Source: JANMDS01 sp031430575
GTDB taxonomy: Bacteria; Pseudomonadota; Gammaproteobacteria; Burkholderiales; Casimicrobiaceae
NCBI GenBank assembly: GCA_031430575.1
Contig: JANPBT010000043.1
Coordinates: 62,001-126,000, forward strand
DNA: 64,000 bases
Direction: 5' to 3'
Under the pieces are notes generated by a model. The model was not told where the DNA came from, did not search any database, and saw only the letters and a list, made by a program, of their open reading frames with translations. A program made the position numbers and the translations under genes. Below are positions 33,674 to 42,827 of the stretch, in pieces; position 1 is the first letter of the stretch, and the number at the start of each line of letters is the position of its first letter.

Positions 33674-36600
33674 CAGCGACGTACCCCTCGGAGCAATCAT
33701 CTTACTTGGGTACGATCTTTCCAGCTAACAGCGACACCCAATGGGGAATGCATGCATTGAAGTTTCCACACGCATGGGACCTTGTGCGTGGGAACGCGTA
33801 TGTGGGCGTATTGGATGGCGGTCTACAAGTTGGGCACCCCGACTTGGCGCCCAATTTCCGTGCGCATCTTTCCATCAATTTTGACAACCGGTTGGATGCG
33901 AGCGGTGCGCTTATGCCCTGGTCGCTCGGCTTCGACTCAATCGATGAGAGTGCCTTCAGCGCGTCTACGAGAGGCCACGGCTCGCATGTGTCTGGCATTA
34001 TCGCGGCGGCGACTAATAATGCAGCGATTGGGTCGAGCGTTGCTGGTGGTTGTTGGCATTGTTCGATTGCGATGATGCCGGCAGGTAACTCTCTGACCGA
34101 CGTGATCATGAGCCGCGCGATCCTTAGAGCGATCGACAACGGCGTACAGGTGATCAACATGAGTTTTGCCGGTGACCGTACGCCCAATGACCCAAATCAA
34201 ACTTGTTCGAATCTCGACTACGCCGCGAGGTGTCTTGCGTTGAACTATGCCGCGGAGCGAGGGCTTTCTCTTGTCGCAGCGGCCGGCAACACCGGGAACA
34301 GAGCCCCTTTGAGTGGCACATTTCATCAAGACCTCTGGGCGTTTCCCGCCTCACACGCTAAAACGATGGCCATTAGTGGCTTGGAGCGAAATAGTTTGAA
34401 CCACGGAGCATTCTGGACTGGTGGCAGCGCGTCTACTGATTCGGGTTGGTTTGGCTCCAGCTACGGGCATGTGTGGAACGGCGTGCCGCAAATCGCGCTG
34501 GCGGCGCCTGCGAAATCAGTCTTTTCGACTGTATACACAGGGTACGATCACATTGGAGCTGGATTTCCTGGTGTCGATGCGTGCGGCGAAAGTGCTGGGC
34601 CCTCGGGTACGCTGGGTTATGGTTGGTGCACGGGCACCTCCATGGCCGCGCCGCACGTTTCTGCCGCTGCTGCGCTGGTGAAATCGGCCAACCCACTGCT
34701 AGGGAACGATGCTGTTCGGGCGCGCTTGACGGCCACTGCAAACTGTCCGATTGCAGCGCCATCGAATGATCCATTCGCCACGTCGCCCTGCACTGCAACT
34801 ACGAGCATGGAAAAGTTGGGCTATGGCATGCCGAATGCTGCTGCGGCGGTGAAAAAAGCGCTTGGGCATCCTAACGCAGTGAATCGGTTTACGCCACTTT
34901 TCTCGCACTTTCGTAATGGAATGAAGACGCACTTCTACACCACGGTGCCGCAGATGAGCATGGCTGCGCTGGCAGGGACGTTGAATCCAAGCCCGAAACC
35001 AAGGCTGATGGTAAATGGTGCGATTCATACGTTTCCAATTGATTGCTCACCCGCGAATCCAGCGAATGTATGCGGATCAGTTACTCCGACATTTGGCCTT
35101 CCAACCGTGGCTATAAATTCAGGTGAGGCAACGCTGGTCCGGGCTAATTCAACCGCAGCGTACCCGAATCTATCGTTGCGCTTTAAGGTAACGAGTAGCG
35201 GTGGGACGCGCATTTCGACACACATGTGGGAAAGCGATAGCAGCGGGAAGCTTGGCGGTACGGGATACATTCCGACAAATGTGGATGCGCAAGGGTTGTC
35301 GACGACTTTCTCGCTCGATGTTGACTTGCCTGAGCTTGTTGGCGAGGCATTTGTTTCGAGCACGAGTGAAGCAGGCGATGTCATCCCCGAATACCCTCGC
35401 CACCCAATCACGATCAAGAACGTAAGCAACCCCAATGAAGGCTATATCTCGTGGGATGTGCGCAGCACAGCTGCAGTATTTTCTGCGCACAAAAATCCAT
35501 ATGGCGGATCAGATAATGATTTGGTTGCGCTCTATCGCGTGAGTTGCCCTGCGCGCACAGCCTGCAACGGTGCTGATCCGAATCATGTGAGTTTCGTCCT
35601 GACCACTCGATGTGTTTATTCGGGAAACGGCGCGGCGGGGACGACGACTGTCTGTACTAAGCCCGAGGAGCCACTTGCTGCAAATTCTGATCTGCAACTT
35701 TTACTCAATCAGGGCTATCAAATAGATGGAATTGAGGGCTACATCTACCGGTTCAAAGGGGTCGCGCCTGCAATCCCCGGCATGACGCGCTTGTGTCGAA
35801 AGTGGGATGTGAATCAAAAAGACGCGATTATTTTCCCGGACTTTGGCGGTGCTTTCTCCTGCGAAACGCGTGATAGCTTCGGTGGCCTTGCGACTTACGG
35901 CAACGCCCTAAACGGCACGGTTGCACTAGGATATGCTTTCGGAGCACAAGCTGCACCGAAAGCCTTGTGTGCTGGCGGCGCGGCATGCGCGGTAAGCCTC
36001 AGCGCGAACGCGCATGACTACACGGGTGATGGGTACGCAGACATCGCGCTTCTGAGTGCTGCAACAAACACGATTACCCGGCTTGCAATGAACGGGAACA
36101 ACGTTGTAAGCTCAACGGTTATGAACGTACTTCCGGCCGGGGGCACGTGGGTCGCTGCAGGCAGCGGCGACCTCGATGGGGATGGCTTCGCAGATTTAGT
36201 CTTTCAACACAGCACAAATAACCACATTTACGGCGTATTGATGAATGCCGCCGGGGTGAAGAGCCATAACTACATTCAACCCGCACCTGCAAATTGGCCA
36301 TGGAAAGTTGCAGGCATTGGTGATCTGGACGGCGATGGCAAAGCGGATATCGTGTTGCAAGATCCGACATCTGAGCATATTTACCTTTATAGAATGAACG
36401 GACTCATGGTTGAGGGGACTGCCAGCGGCAGCGGGGGCGTTACGAGCTCACTCCCGGCGAATTGGGGGTGGCGAATTGCCGGAATTGGTGACCTTGATGG
36501 CGACGGCAAAGCAGATTTAATTTTGCAGCACAATGGCGTGAACGGCGTGAGTAATCCCTACGGCTCCAAAGATAGCGTTTATGCTTGGTTGATGAACGGC

Positions 36601-37011
36601 AAAACTATCGCTGGTGGTGGATCGATATTTGGTGCATATAGTGGCTGGAATTGGAAAGTTCGCGGTGTTGGTGATATCGATAACGATGGATTTGCAGACA
36701 TCGTGCTCCAGTACGACGACGGGACAGCATCCAATCCCGGTAGCGTTGCTTACTGGGGGATGCAGGGCATTGGTATCCGGGGCGGAACTATGCTTGCTGG
36801 CGCGCCTTCGGGCTGGGGATACATCGTGAAAGGTGTGCGTGACTTAAACAAGGATGGCCATGCCGATCTCATTCTTCAGCAATCAGTTACAAACGGATAC
36901 GGTACGATTGATAGCGTGTACACCGTGATGCTTGGTGCAGTCAACGCGAGTAGTTGGTTACCTATTTTGCCTGCCAGTAGCGTTTCAGCTGGGATGAAAG
37001 TCATTCGTTAA
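33553..37011 (+). CDS. Second S8 subtilisin-family protease with FG-GAP/VCBS repeats, prodomain interrupted
   Basis: A frame of 1152 residues. It begins inside the prodomain, since stops at 33385 and 33514 cut off the rest and no signal peptide remains. The S8 domain is intact with Asp88 (VGVLDGGL), His145 (GHGSHV) and Ser363 (GTSMAAPHV). A DUF5648-like region follows (THFYTTVPQM near 460; GYQIDGIEGYIYRF near 725), then six FG-GAP/VCBS-type repeats (D-L-D-G-D-G-K-A-D-I and variants) to the end. Overall order matches the protease at 14793, but the sequence has diverged clearly, so this is an old duplication. As it stands it is probably not exported or activated, although the large open frame implies recent or conditional use. 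Confidence 0.82.
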   Translation: MLFSSAVITYDSKEKAQKKLSELKRVAPFMSVDENRVYSLAATYPSEQSSYLGTIFPANSDTQWGMHALKFPHAWDLVRGNAYVGVLDGGLQVGHPDLAPNFRAHLSINFDNRLDASGALMPWSLGFDSIDESAFSASTRGHGSHVSGIIAAATNNAAIGSSVAGGCWHCSIAMMPAGNSLTDVIMSRAILRAIDNGVQVINMSFAGDRTPNDPNQTCSNLDYAARCLALNYAAERGLSLVAAAGNTGNRAPLSGTFHQDLWAFPASHAKTMAISGLERNSLNHGAFWTGGSASTDSGWFGSSYGHVWNGVPQIALAAPAKSVFSTVYTGYDHIGAGFPGVDACGESAGPSGTLGYGWCTGTSMAAPHVSAAAALVKSANPLLGNDAVRARLTATANCPIAAPSNDPFATSPCTATTSMEKLGYGMPNAAAAVKKALGHPNAVNRFTPLFSHFRNGMKTHFYTTVPQMSMAALAGTLNPSPKPRLMVNGAIHTFPIDCSPANPANVCGSVTPTFGLPTVAINSGEATLVRANSTAAYPNLSLRFKVTSSGGTRISTHMWESDSSGKLGGTGYIPTNVDAQGLSTTFSLDVDLPELVGEAFVSSTSEAGDVIPEYPRHPITIKNVSNPNEGYISWDVRSTAAVFSAHKNPYGGSDNDLVALYRVSCPARTACNGADPNHVSFVLTTRCVYSGNGAAGTTTVCTKPEEPLAANSDLQLLLNQGYQIDGIEGYIYRFKGVAPAIPGMTRLCRKWDVNQKDAIIFPDFGGAFSCETRDSFGGLATYGNALNGTVALGYAFGAQAAPKALCAGGAACAVSLSANAHDYTGDGYADIALLSAATNTITRLAMNGNNVVSSTVMNVLPAGGTWVAAGSGDLDGDGFADLVFQHSTNNHIYGVLMNAAGVKSHNYIQPAPANWPWKVAGIGDLDGDGKADIVLQDPTSEHIYLYRMNGLMVEGTASGSGGVTSSLPANWGWRIAGIGDLDGDGKADLILQHNGVNGVSNPYGSKDSVYAWLMNGKTIAGGGSIFGAYSGWNWKVRGVGDIDNDGFADIVLQYDDGTASNPGSVAYWGMQGIGIRGGTMLAGAPSGWGYIVKGVRDLNKDGHADLILQQSVTNGYGTIDSVYTVMLGAVNASSWLPILPASSVSAGMKVIR

Positions 37012-37045
37012 CCCGTGTTTGCGAGCCGGTGCTAGGGGTTATGTT

Positions 37046-37087
37046 TTGGCGCAGATTTTGCTGGTTGAGAATCTGCGCCGAGGGTAC
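37046..37087. repeat. Degenerate inverted pair of the dispersed repeat
   Basis: TTTGGCGCAGATTTT and AATCTGCGCCGAGGGTA with several mismatches, just after the second S8 protease. It is the only pair-like copy in the second protease region. Confidence 0.5.
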
Positions 37088-37189
37088 AAAACGCCAGAAA
37101 TCACGTTTGGAGTAGTGTTTTAACCTGCACGACGATCTCGCTTAATTTCACTGCGCGAGAGTGGCGCGGTGGCCAACCGTACCATTAAC

Positions 37190-37853
37190 CTAGCCATTGG
37201 GGGTCAACTGCGAGGGCATCAAATAGGTGCTGGGGCTGTGGACGGCGCAAACCGAAGAAGCCAAACTCTGGCCCTCTGTGGTCACGGAGCTTAAAAGCCA
37301 CGGCGTGGAGCATATCCTCATCGCCTGCGTCGATGGCTTGAAAGGCTTTCCCGCAACCATCGCCTCGGTCTACCCGCAGGTACTGGTGCAGCTTTGTATC
37401 GTGCACGTGGTCAGTAATCGCCTGAACTATGTGAGCTGGAAACAAAAGCTTGAAGCAGCTGAGCAATTGCGCGCAATATATGCCGCAGCGACCGAGGATG
37501 AAGCGAGCTTAGCGCTCGATGAACTTGCCCAGCGCTGGGATGATACTTATCCCCAGATTGCTAAATCGTGGCGTGCCAATTGGGGCAACACCACACCATT
37601 TTTTAGCTTCGCTCCGCAAATTCGACGCTTGATCTACTCTACTAACGCCATTGAAAGTGTGAACTTCGGTTTGCGCCGATTGATTAAAACCAAGGGCGCA
37701 TTTCCAAGCGATGAAGCGGCAGTCAAACTGCTCTACCTGGGATTACGTAATATCTCAAAACGCTGGACCACGCCTATTCAGAATTGGAAGCAGGCCATGC
37801 GCCAGTTCATGATCCGTTTCGATACTCAATTCAACCAAATTACTAACACCTAG
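37190..37853 (+). pseudogene. IS256-family transposase, 5'-truncated remnant
   Basis: The C-terminal half of an IS256 (mutator-type) transposase: GLWTAQTEEAKLWPSVVTELKSHGV, ACVDGLKGFP (second catalytic Asp), YPQVLVQLCIVHVV, and YSTNAIESVNFGLRRLIKTKGAFPSDEA with the final Glu. The part before has a frameshift at a GGGGG run and a TAG at 37224-37226 where the family has a Glu codon. The N-terminal half, including the first catalytic Asp, is missing. Confidence 0.92.
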
Positions 37854-38082
37854 CAAAATCCTAATACACAAAACTCTCTACAGGCTTTCAATATTGGTTT
37901 TCGCCTATCGATTAAAAATTTCGTGGCTGTTCCCTGCCTTTCCACTGCCCAAATCAGATCGCCCGCTCGCCCGACACGGGTCTCCACCAAAAAGTGCAGG
38001 GTTGAGTAGAGGAATCACACACGCATCAAGCAAAACCCTTGTCATCGGAAGAATCCCAGAATAAAAGTCAACATTCATGAGC

Positions 38083-38547
38083 TTAAAGCAGACGCGGTGT
38101 GACCACTGCGCGCACGACGAGCTGAGCGCCTTCTTCGCGCGGACGATTTGAAAGCCACCATATCGCGCCTTTTGGAATCGCGATAGTCGCCCGCTCGGTT
38201 TTAAGGAGCAGCGCGACCGCATCGCCGAGCGCGGGCTGATGGCCGATGAGGAGCACGGCACCGCTTTCGATGCGAGGCCAGCGGGCAGCCTCTAAAACGC
38301 GCTGGGCTGGCGCATCGGGGCCAATGTCTTGATCGGTAATGTAGGGTCGGCTGAGCGCATCAGCGGTTTGCAGGCAACGAAGCGCAGGGCTCACGATTAC
38401 GCGCATCGAGCTTGGGCAATTGTGATTGAGCCACTGCGCCATGCGTTTGGCGTGTTTTAAGCCCCGCGGAGTGAGCCGACGGTCAAGGTCGTGCTCCGGT
38501 ATTTCTATTTCTTCGGCCTCAGCGTGCCGCCACAAAATGAGATCCAC
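38083..38547 (-). CDS. sixA: Phosphohistidine phosphatase SixA-like
   Basis: A 154-residue histidine phosphatase. The catalytic RHG-type motif appears as LILWRHAEAEE at the N-terminus, with RRLTPRGLKHAKRMAQWLN and the second histidine in LLIGHQPALGDAVALL near 112. SixA removes phosphate from histidines of signalling proteins; in E. coli targets include ArcB and the nitrogen PTS protein NPr. It lies 6 bp after ppk on the same strand and is probably co-transcribed, a common pairing. Confidence 0.92.
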   Translation of the reverse strand: MDLILWRHAEAEEIEIPEHDLDRRLTPRGLKHAKRMAQWLNHNCPSSMRVIVSPALRCLQTADALSRPYITDQDIGPDAPAQRVLEAARWPRIESGAVLLIGHQPALGDAVALLLKTERATIAIPKGAIWWLSNRPREEGAQLVVRAVVTPRLL

Positions 38548-38553
38548 GATGGG

Positions 38554-40596
38554 CTACGGTGCGAGGAGCGAGAGCAAATCGTGCTGTGCACTGCGCGGAT
38601 TCTTCGATTTTTTAGGCTTTGAATATTCGCTACTAGCGCTAAGTAACCATGCGTCTGCCGTATCTTGTAAGTATGGCTCAATGCCCTCGGCGACGACCCG
38701 ATAGGCGAGCGCAGGGTCGAGCACGGGGAAGGCGACTTCCACGCGCCGAAAAAGGTTACGCCCCATCCAATCGGCGCTTGATAAGTAGATGCGTGGATCG
38801 CCGGCATTGCCGAAGCAATAGATACGCGAGTGCTCTAAAAAGCGCCCGACAATCGAGCGCACACGAATATTTTCGGATTGCCCTTTCACCTCTGGGCGCA
38901 GTACGCACGCACCGCGAATGATGAGATCAATCTTGACGCCAGCGCGAGAAGCTTCATAAAGCGCATTGACGATAGATTCGTCCACGAGTGCGTTCATCTT
39001 TGCAACGATGCGCCCACGGCCACCCGCGCGTGCGATCTCAGTCTCGTTTTCGATCGCTTTGATGACGTTGCGCGCTAGGCTAAAGGGAGCGACCCAGAGG
39101 TGGGTCAATTTTGGCAAGCGTGTTGAGCTGGTGAGATGGTTAAACACATGCTCGGCTTCGCGACAGACTGCGGGGTTTGCCGTCATCAAGCCAAAGTCGG
39201 TGTAAAAGCGCGCGGTTGTTGGGTTGTAATTTCCTGTGCCCAAGTGGGCGTAGGCGCGCAATCGCGTGCCTTCGCGCCGCTGAACCAGCGCGAGCTTTGC
39301 GTGCGTTTTGAGCCCTACGACGCCGTAAACAACTTGCGCGCCGACCTTTTCAAGCTGCTCGGCCCAATTGATATTAGTTTCTTCGTCAAATCGGGCCTTA
39401 AGCTCAAGTACTACCGCAACTTCCTTGCCGCGTTGGGCTGCTTTTACGAGCGCTTGCATAAGCGACGATTCGGAGCCCGTGCGATAGACCGTCATCTTAA
39501 TCGAAACGACCGCCGGATCAGAGGCGCTTGCGCTCACGAAATCGACGACAGGATCGAATGACTCAAACGGATGATGCAGCAGAAGATCGCCTTCGCGTAG
39601 GCGGGCAAATACATCGCTGTCAGACTCCGAGAAAAACGATTCACTCGCCTTAAAGGTGGGGTAGCGACGCGTTGGATCATTGAGTAACGTTACCAATGCA
39701 TCTAAGCGAACCACATTGACCGGGCCGTCCACAGCGTAAATATCCAAAGGCTGTAGCTCAAAATGCTCTGCAAGGAGCGCGCGCAAATGTTGTGGGCAGG
39801 TATGCGCCACTTCGAGGCGCACGGCGCGGCCGAACGAGCGTGTCGTCAGCTTGCCACGCAGCGCGTGGCGCAAATTACGGGCATCGTGCATATCGAGCCA
39901 TAAATCACTATCACGCGTAACCCTAAATTGCGAATAGGCAACGACTGCACGCGGAGCGAAGATGGTGGAGAAATTGGCTCGGATGACCGATGACAGCAAC
40001 ACAAATCCGCGATACCCGCGACACAATTTTTGCGGTAATTCGATCACTCGCGGTAGTAATCTTGGCGCTTTGACAATGGCGATGTTAGATGACTGTCCGA
40101 AAGCGTTGGTGCCAGAAAGTTCGACAATAAAGTTCAGGCTTTTATTAGAGACTTGCGGGAACGGATGGGCAGGATCAAGCCCGATGGGCGTCAGTAGCGG
40201 GCGTACGTTGGCCTCGAAATAATCTGCGACCCACGCGTGTTGGGCATGGGTGCGGTCTTTGTGATGCAAAAGCCGAACGCCATCCTTTTCGAGCGCAGGG
40301 ATTATTGAGCTGTTGTAGACGGCATATTGCTCGTTGACTAAATTGTGCGCCTCAACGGCGATTTTCTCGTAGCGCGCTTGGCTATCGGCTCGGGAGCGCC
40401 CCGGGGCTTCTAACGGTCGTAGCGTTGTGAAAAGCTCGGCGATTCTCACTTCAAAAAACTCATCCATGTTGTTACCAACGATGCATAGATAGCGTAATCG
40501 TTCGTGCAAGGGTCTACTCTCGTCCATCGCTAACGCGAGCACCCGATGGTTGAATTTCAGCTGCGATAATTCCCGGTCAATGTACGTTGTGTGCAT
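38554..40596 (-). CDS. ppk: Polyphosphate kinase
   Basis: A 680-residue PPK1 that builds polyphosphate from ATP. The N-terminal domain starts YIDRELSQLKFNHRVLALAMDE with YLCIVGNNMDEFFEVR. The phospholipase-D-like C-terminal domains contain the two histidine segments: GLKTHAKLALVQR near 440, whose His is the likely phosphorylated residue, and HSRIYCFGNAGDPRIYLSSADWMGRNL near 595. Length matches the family. Upstream lies a Pho box with a well-placed -10, so phosphate limitation should induce it. sixA follows directly and ppx is divergent. Confidence 0.97.
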   Translation of the reverse strand: MHTTYIDRELSQLKFNHRVLALAMDESRPLHERLRYLCIVGNNMDEFFEVRIAELFTTLRPLEAPGRSRADSQARYEKIAVEAHNLVNEQYAVYNSSIIPALEKDGVRLLHHKDRTHAQHAWVADYFEANVRPLLTPIGLDPAHPFPQVSNKSLNFIVELSGTNAFGQSSNIAIVKAPRLLPRVIELPQKLCRGYRGFVLLSSVIRANFSTIFAPRAVVAYSQFRVTRDSDLWLDMHDARNLRHALRGKLTTRSFGRAVRLEVAHTCPQHLRALLAEHFELQPLDIYAVDGPVNVVRLDALVTLLNDPTRRYPTFKASESFFSESDSDVFARLREGDLLLHHPFESFDPVVDFVSASASDPAVVSIKMTVYRTGSESSLMQALVKAAQRGKEVAVVLELKARFDEETNINWAEQLEKVGAQVVYGVVGLKTHAKLALVQRREGTRLRAYAHLGTGNYNPTTARFYTDFGLMTANPAVCREAEHVFNHLTSSTRLPKLTHLWVAPFSLARNVIKAIENETEIARAGGRGRIVAKMNALVDESIVNALYEASRAGVKIDLIIRGACVLRPEVKGQSENIRVRSIVGRFLEHSRIYCFGNAGDPRIYLSSADWMGRNLFRRVEVAFPVLDPALAYRVVAEGIEPYLQDTADAWLLSASSEYSKPKKSKNPRSAQHDLLSLLAP

Positions 40597-40775
40597 TTTT
40601 TTACGTGTGCAGTTTTATTCTGGAAACGTTGATGTAGGGTAAACAAAGGCGTTATTCGTCACTGTGCCCGATGCACAATTCGCATGTAGGTGCGCGTCCT
40701 TGCGGTTTTTTGATTGCTCTGCCCTCAAACGGCGTGCCGTTTTAAAACTCAGTAAATGTTTTCCTACCAATTCAG

Positions 40776-40809
40776 ATAATAGTGACTCAATGTGACAGCT
40801 TGGTTACAG
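40776..40809 (-). promoter_or_regulatory. Pho box and promoter of ppk
   Basis: On the minus strand CTGTAAC-CAAG-CTGTCAC (40809-40792) is a textbook PhoB site: two 7-base direct repeats 4 bases apart. Ten bases further is TATTAT (40781-40776) as -10, the standard distance. Transcription would run toward ppk with a leader of about 170 nt. Confidence 0.88.
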
Positions 40810-40891
40810 GATCAATAGAGGCAAAGGGCAGGCTGTAAGTTTGTTAAAGTCGCATCTTGAACAAATTTTCTGAAATTGGCCTCGACTTTTT

Positions 40892-41815
40892 ATGAAGCTT
40901 GCGATCATCGATCTTGGATCGAATAGTTTCAAGATTGATGTCTCACGCGCGGGACCAAACGGCTTCAAGCGACTCGCTTCGCTGAAAACGCCAGTGCGGT
41001 TCATTGCGGGCATTGATGCGGGCGGCAAACTTAACGCCAATACTTCTGCGCTCGCGCTCGTTTGCTTGGCATCGTTTCGTGCCTTGCTCGACGACGAGCA
41101 GCCTGATGCCGTGGCGGCAATCGCCACTGAGAGCATGCGCCGCCTAGAAGATCGCGGCAGCTTCCTCGCGCAAGCGCAAGCGGTGCTCGGCGTTCCGATT
41201 CGCGTTTTAACAGGCAGTGAAGAGGCTGCGTATTGCTTTGCGGGTGTTGAGCACCTGTTGGGAAAGCCAAGAGCGTCCCGTTTGGTTATGGATATTGGCG
41301 GGGGCTCAACCCAATTCATTTTGGGCGATCAAAGCCGCGTGTTGGCGAGCGCTTCAGTGCGGGCAGGTTGCGTGGTGGTTACGCGTGATTTTTTTGCGCA
41401 GCAGATGGTCACGCAGGCCTCTTTAGCGCGCGCTGTTGGCTATGCTGCAGACGTTTATTCTGAGGCATGGGCGAAGGTTAACGTAGGCGCACCCAAGGAG
41501 TGGGTGGGAGCTTCCGGTGCATTTCGTACCGTACTCGAGGCCAGCGCAGACGTTGCAGCAGCACCTGATCGTATCTCAAGGGCTGCGATGACGTTTATTG
41601 AAAAAAAACTCATATCGCGCGGCACCTTTTCTGCAATTGATTTTCCATCCGTACCAGTTGATCGGCATCCCGTTTTCATTGCCTGCTTTGCGCTGACGCA
41701 GGCGGTCTTTGAGGTCGTGCAGCCTCCCGATATCGAAGTCTGCAAAAGTGGATTACGGATGGGGCTGCTTAACGATCTCGCTGCCAAGGTGCAGTTGACG
41801 CAATTGCGCGCGTAA
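40892..41815 (+). CDS. ppx: Exopolyphosphatase / GppA family
   Basis: A 307-residue Ppx/GppA phosphatase of the ASKHA fold. It has AIIDLGSNSFKIDV (phosphate-1 loop), VAAIATESMRRLEDRGSFL, VLTGSEEAAYCFAGVEHLL with catalytic Glu near 110, and MDIGGGSTQFILGD (phosphate-2 loop) near 135. It is short, matching the two-domain form without the C-terminal HD-like domain of E. coli Ppx. It removes phosphate from polyphosphate or pppGpp. It is divergent from ppk across 295 bp. Confidence 0.93.
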   Translation: MKLAIIDLGSNSFKIDVSRAGPNGFKRLASLKTPVRFIAGIDAGGKLNANTSALALVCLASFRALLDDEQPDAVAAIATESMRRLEDRGSFLAQAQAVLGVPIRVLTGSEEAAYCFAGVEHLLGKPRASRLVMDIGGGSTQFILGDQSRVLASASVRAGCVVVTRDFFAQQMVTQASLARAVGYAADVYSEAWAKVNVGAPKEWVGASGAFRTVLEASADVAAAPDRISRAAMTFIEKKLISRGTFSAIDFPSVPVDRHPVFIACFALTQAVFEVVQPPDIEVCKSGLRMGLLNDLAAKVQLTQLRA

Positions 41816-41905
41816 AACTGCGCTGCAGGTCACACTTCCCCGGCGTTCGTTTGCTTGCCGAAACCAAGTGAGCGCAAACCAAAACGTGTCGCGAAATCGT
41901 AATGA

Positions 41906-42757
41906 ATGCGTTTCATACTGCGTCGTATGGAAGCGCCACCTCCCTTCTCGCCATATGCAGAGATCGCCCCGGTCGCGGCCGATTCGTCGGCACGCGTTTC
42001 AATTTTCGGTTGGTGTGCCGCGTATGCGCGCCTAGTCTCGGTATTGCTGCTGCTTTGTATAGCAGCGATTTGCACGCTTAGCTTTCCGTTCATTTCCAGA
42101 TCGCTTCGGCTGGGGGTTATCTGCCGTTGGTGTCGTGCAGTGCTCGCTGCGCTACAGCTGCAGATCGCGCTCGAGGGTCAAGAAAAGGGCGTGACGGGAT
42201 TGCTCGTCGCGAATCATATTTCGTGGCTTGATCCGGTCGTGTTGTGTGCGATTTGGCCGAGTCCGTTCGTTGCTAAAAGTGAATGTGTGCGATGGCCTGT
42301 GGTCGGGTTTATCATGCGTCAATGTGATGCCGTGTTCGTCACGCGTGCCTCTGCCCGCTCGAGTGTGGTGCTCTGTCAAGCGATTGCCCAGCGCTTTAAA
42401 AGCGATCCCAAATCGCAGCGTTTGGCGCTCTTTCCTGAAGGTACAACGACAACCGGTACAAACGTGTTGCCGTTTTCTTCGGCTGCATTCGCGGGGGCGA
42501 TTGCGTGTGATTTACCGATACATCCAATCGCACTCTATTATCGAAGTCAGGCAAGCCCAAGCGCGGCGCCCTATGCGTTTATTGGCGACGATGCGCTACT
42601 GTGCTCGTTGATGCGCATTGCGAAATCTGGGGCAGGCACTGTTTACGTCGCGAAGTTACCTATGATTGATGCAGGCACTTTTGATGATCGAAAGTTGCTC
42701 TCCAGTTTTGCGCGCCAATGCGTTGCCGATGCCGTTTGTGCATCACGCGATCGGTAG
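41906..42757 (+). CDS. 1-acylglycerol-phosphate-type acyltransferase (PlsC/OlsA-like)
   Basis: A 283-residue LPLAT-fold acyltransferase. It has an N-terminal membrane span (VLLLLCIAAICTLSF near 50), the NHISWLD block (HX4D) near residue 95 and the FPEGTTTTG block near 175. It transfers acyl groups onto a lyso-lipid. The adjacent olsB-like gene, about 70 bp downstream, argues that it is OlsA, the second acyltransferase of ornithine-lipid synthesis, rather than the housekeeping PlsC. ATG 41906 is used, and 41927 is possible. Confidence 0.83.
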   Translation: MRFILRRMEAPPPFSPYAEIAPVAADSSARVSIFGWCAAYARLVSVLLLLCIAAICTLSFPFISRSLRLGVICRWCRAVLAALQLQIALEGQEKGVTGLLVANHISWLDPVVLCAIWPSPFVAKSECVRWPVVGFIMRQCDAVFVTRASARSSVVLCQAIAQRFKSDPKSQRLALFPEGTTTTGTNVLPFSSAAFAGAIACDLPIHPIALYYRSQASPSAAPYAFIGDDALLCSLMRIAKSGAGTVYVAKLPMIDAGTFDDRKLLSSFARQCVADAVCASRDR

Positions 42758-42827
42758 CGCCCTTAGACATCAAGGCGTCACATTTGCTCTGCATCATGCC
42801 TGTGTTGCAACGACATTTGAGGACACC

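Noticed and set aside
37905..38261. Minus-strand frame downstream of sixA
   Set aside because: It overlaps sixA in another frame and has no family features; treated as a shadow frame.
42666..42827. N-terminal extension of the OlsB-like protein
   Set aside because: It lies inside the preceding acyltransferase gene, while ATG 42828 has a good GAGGAC site.
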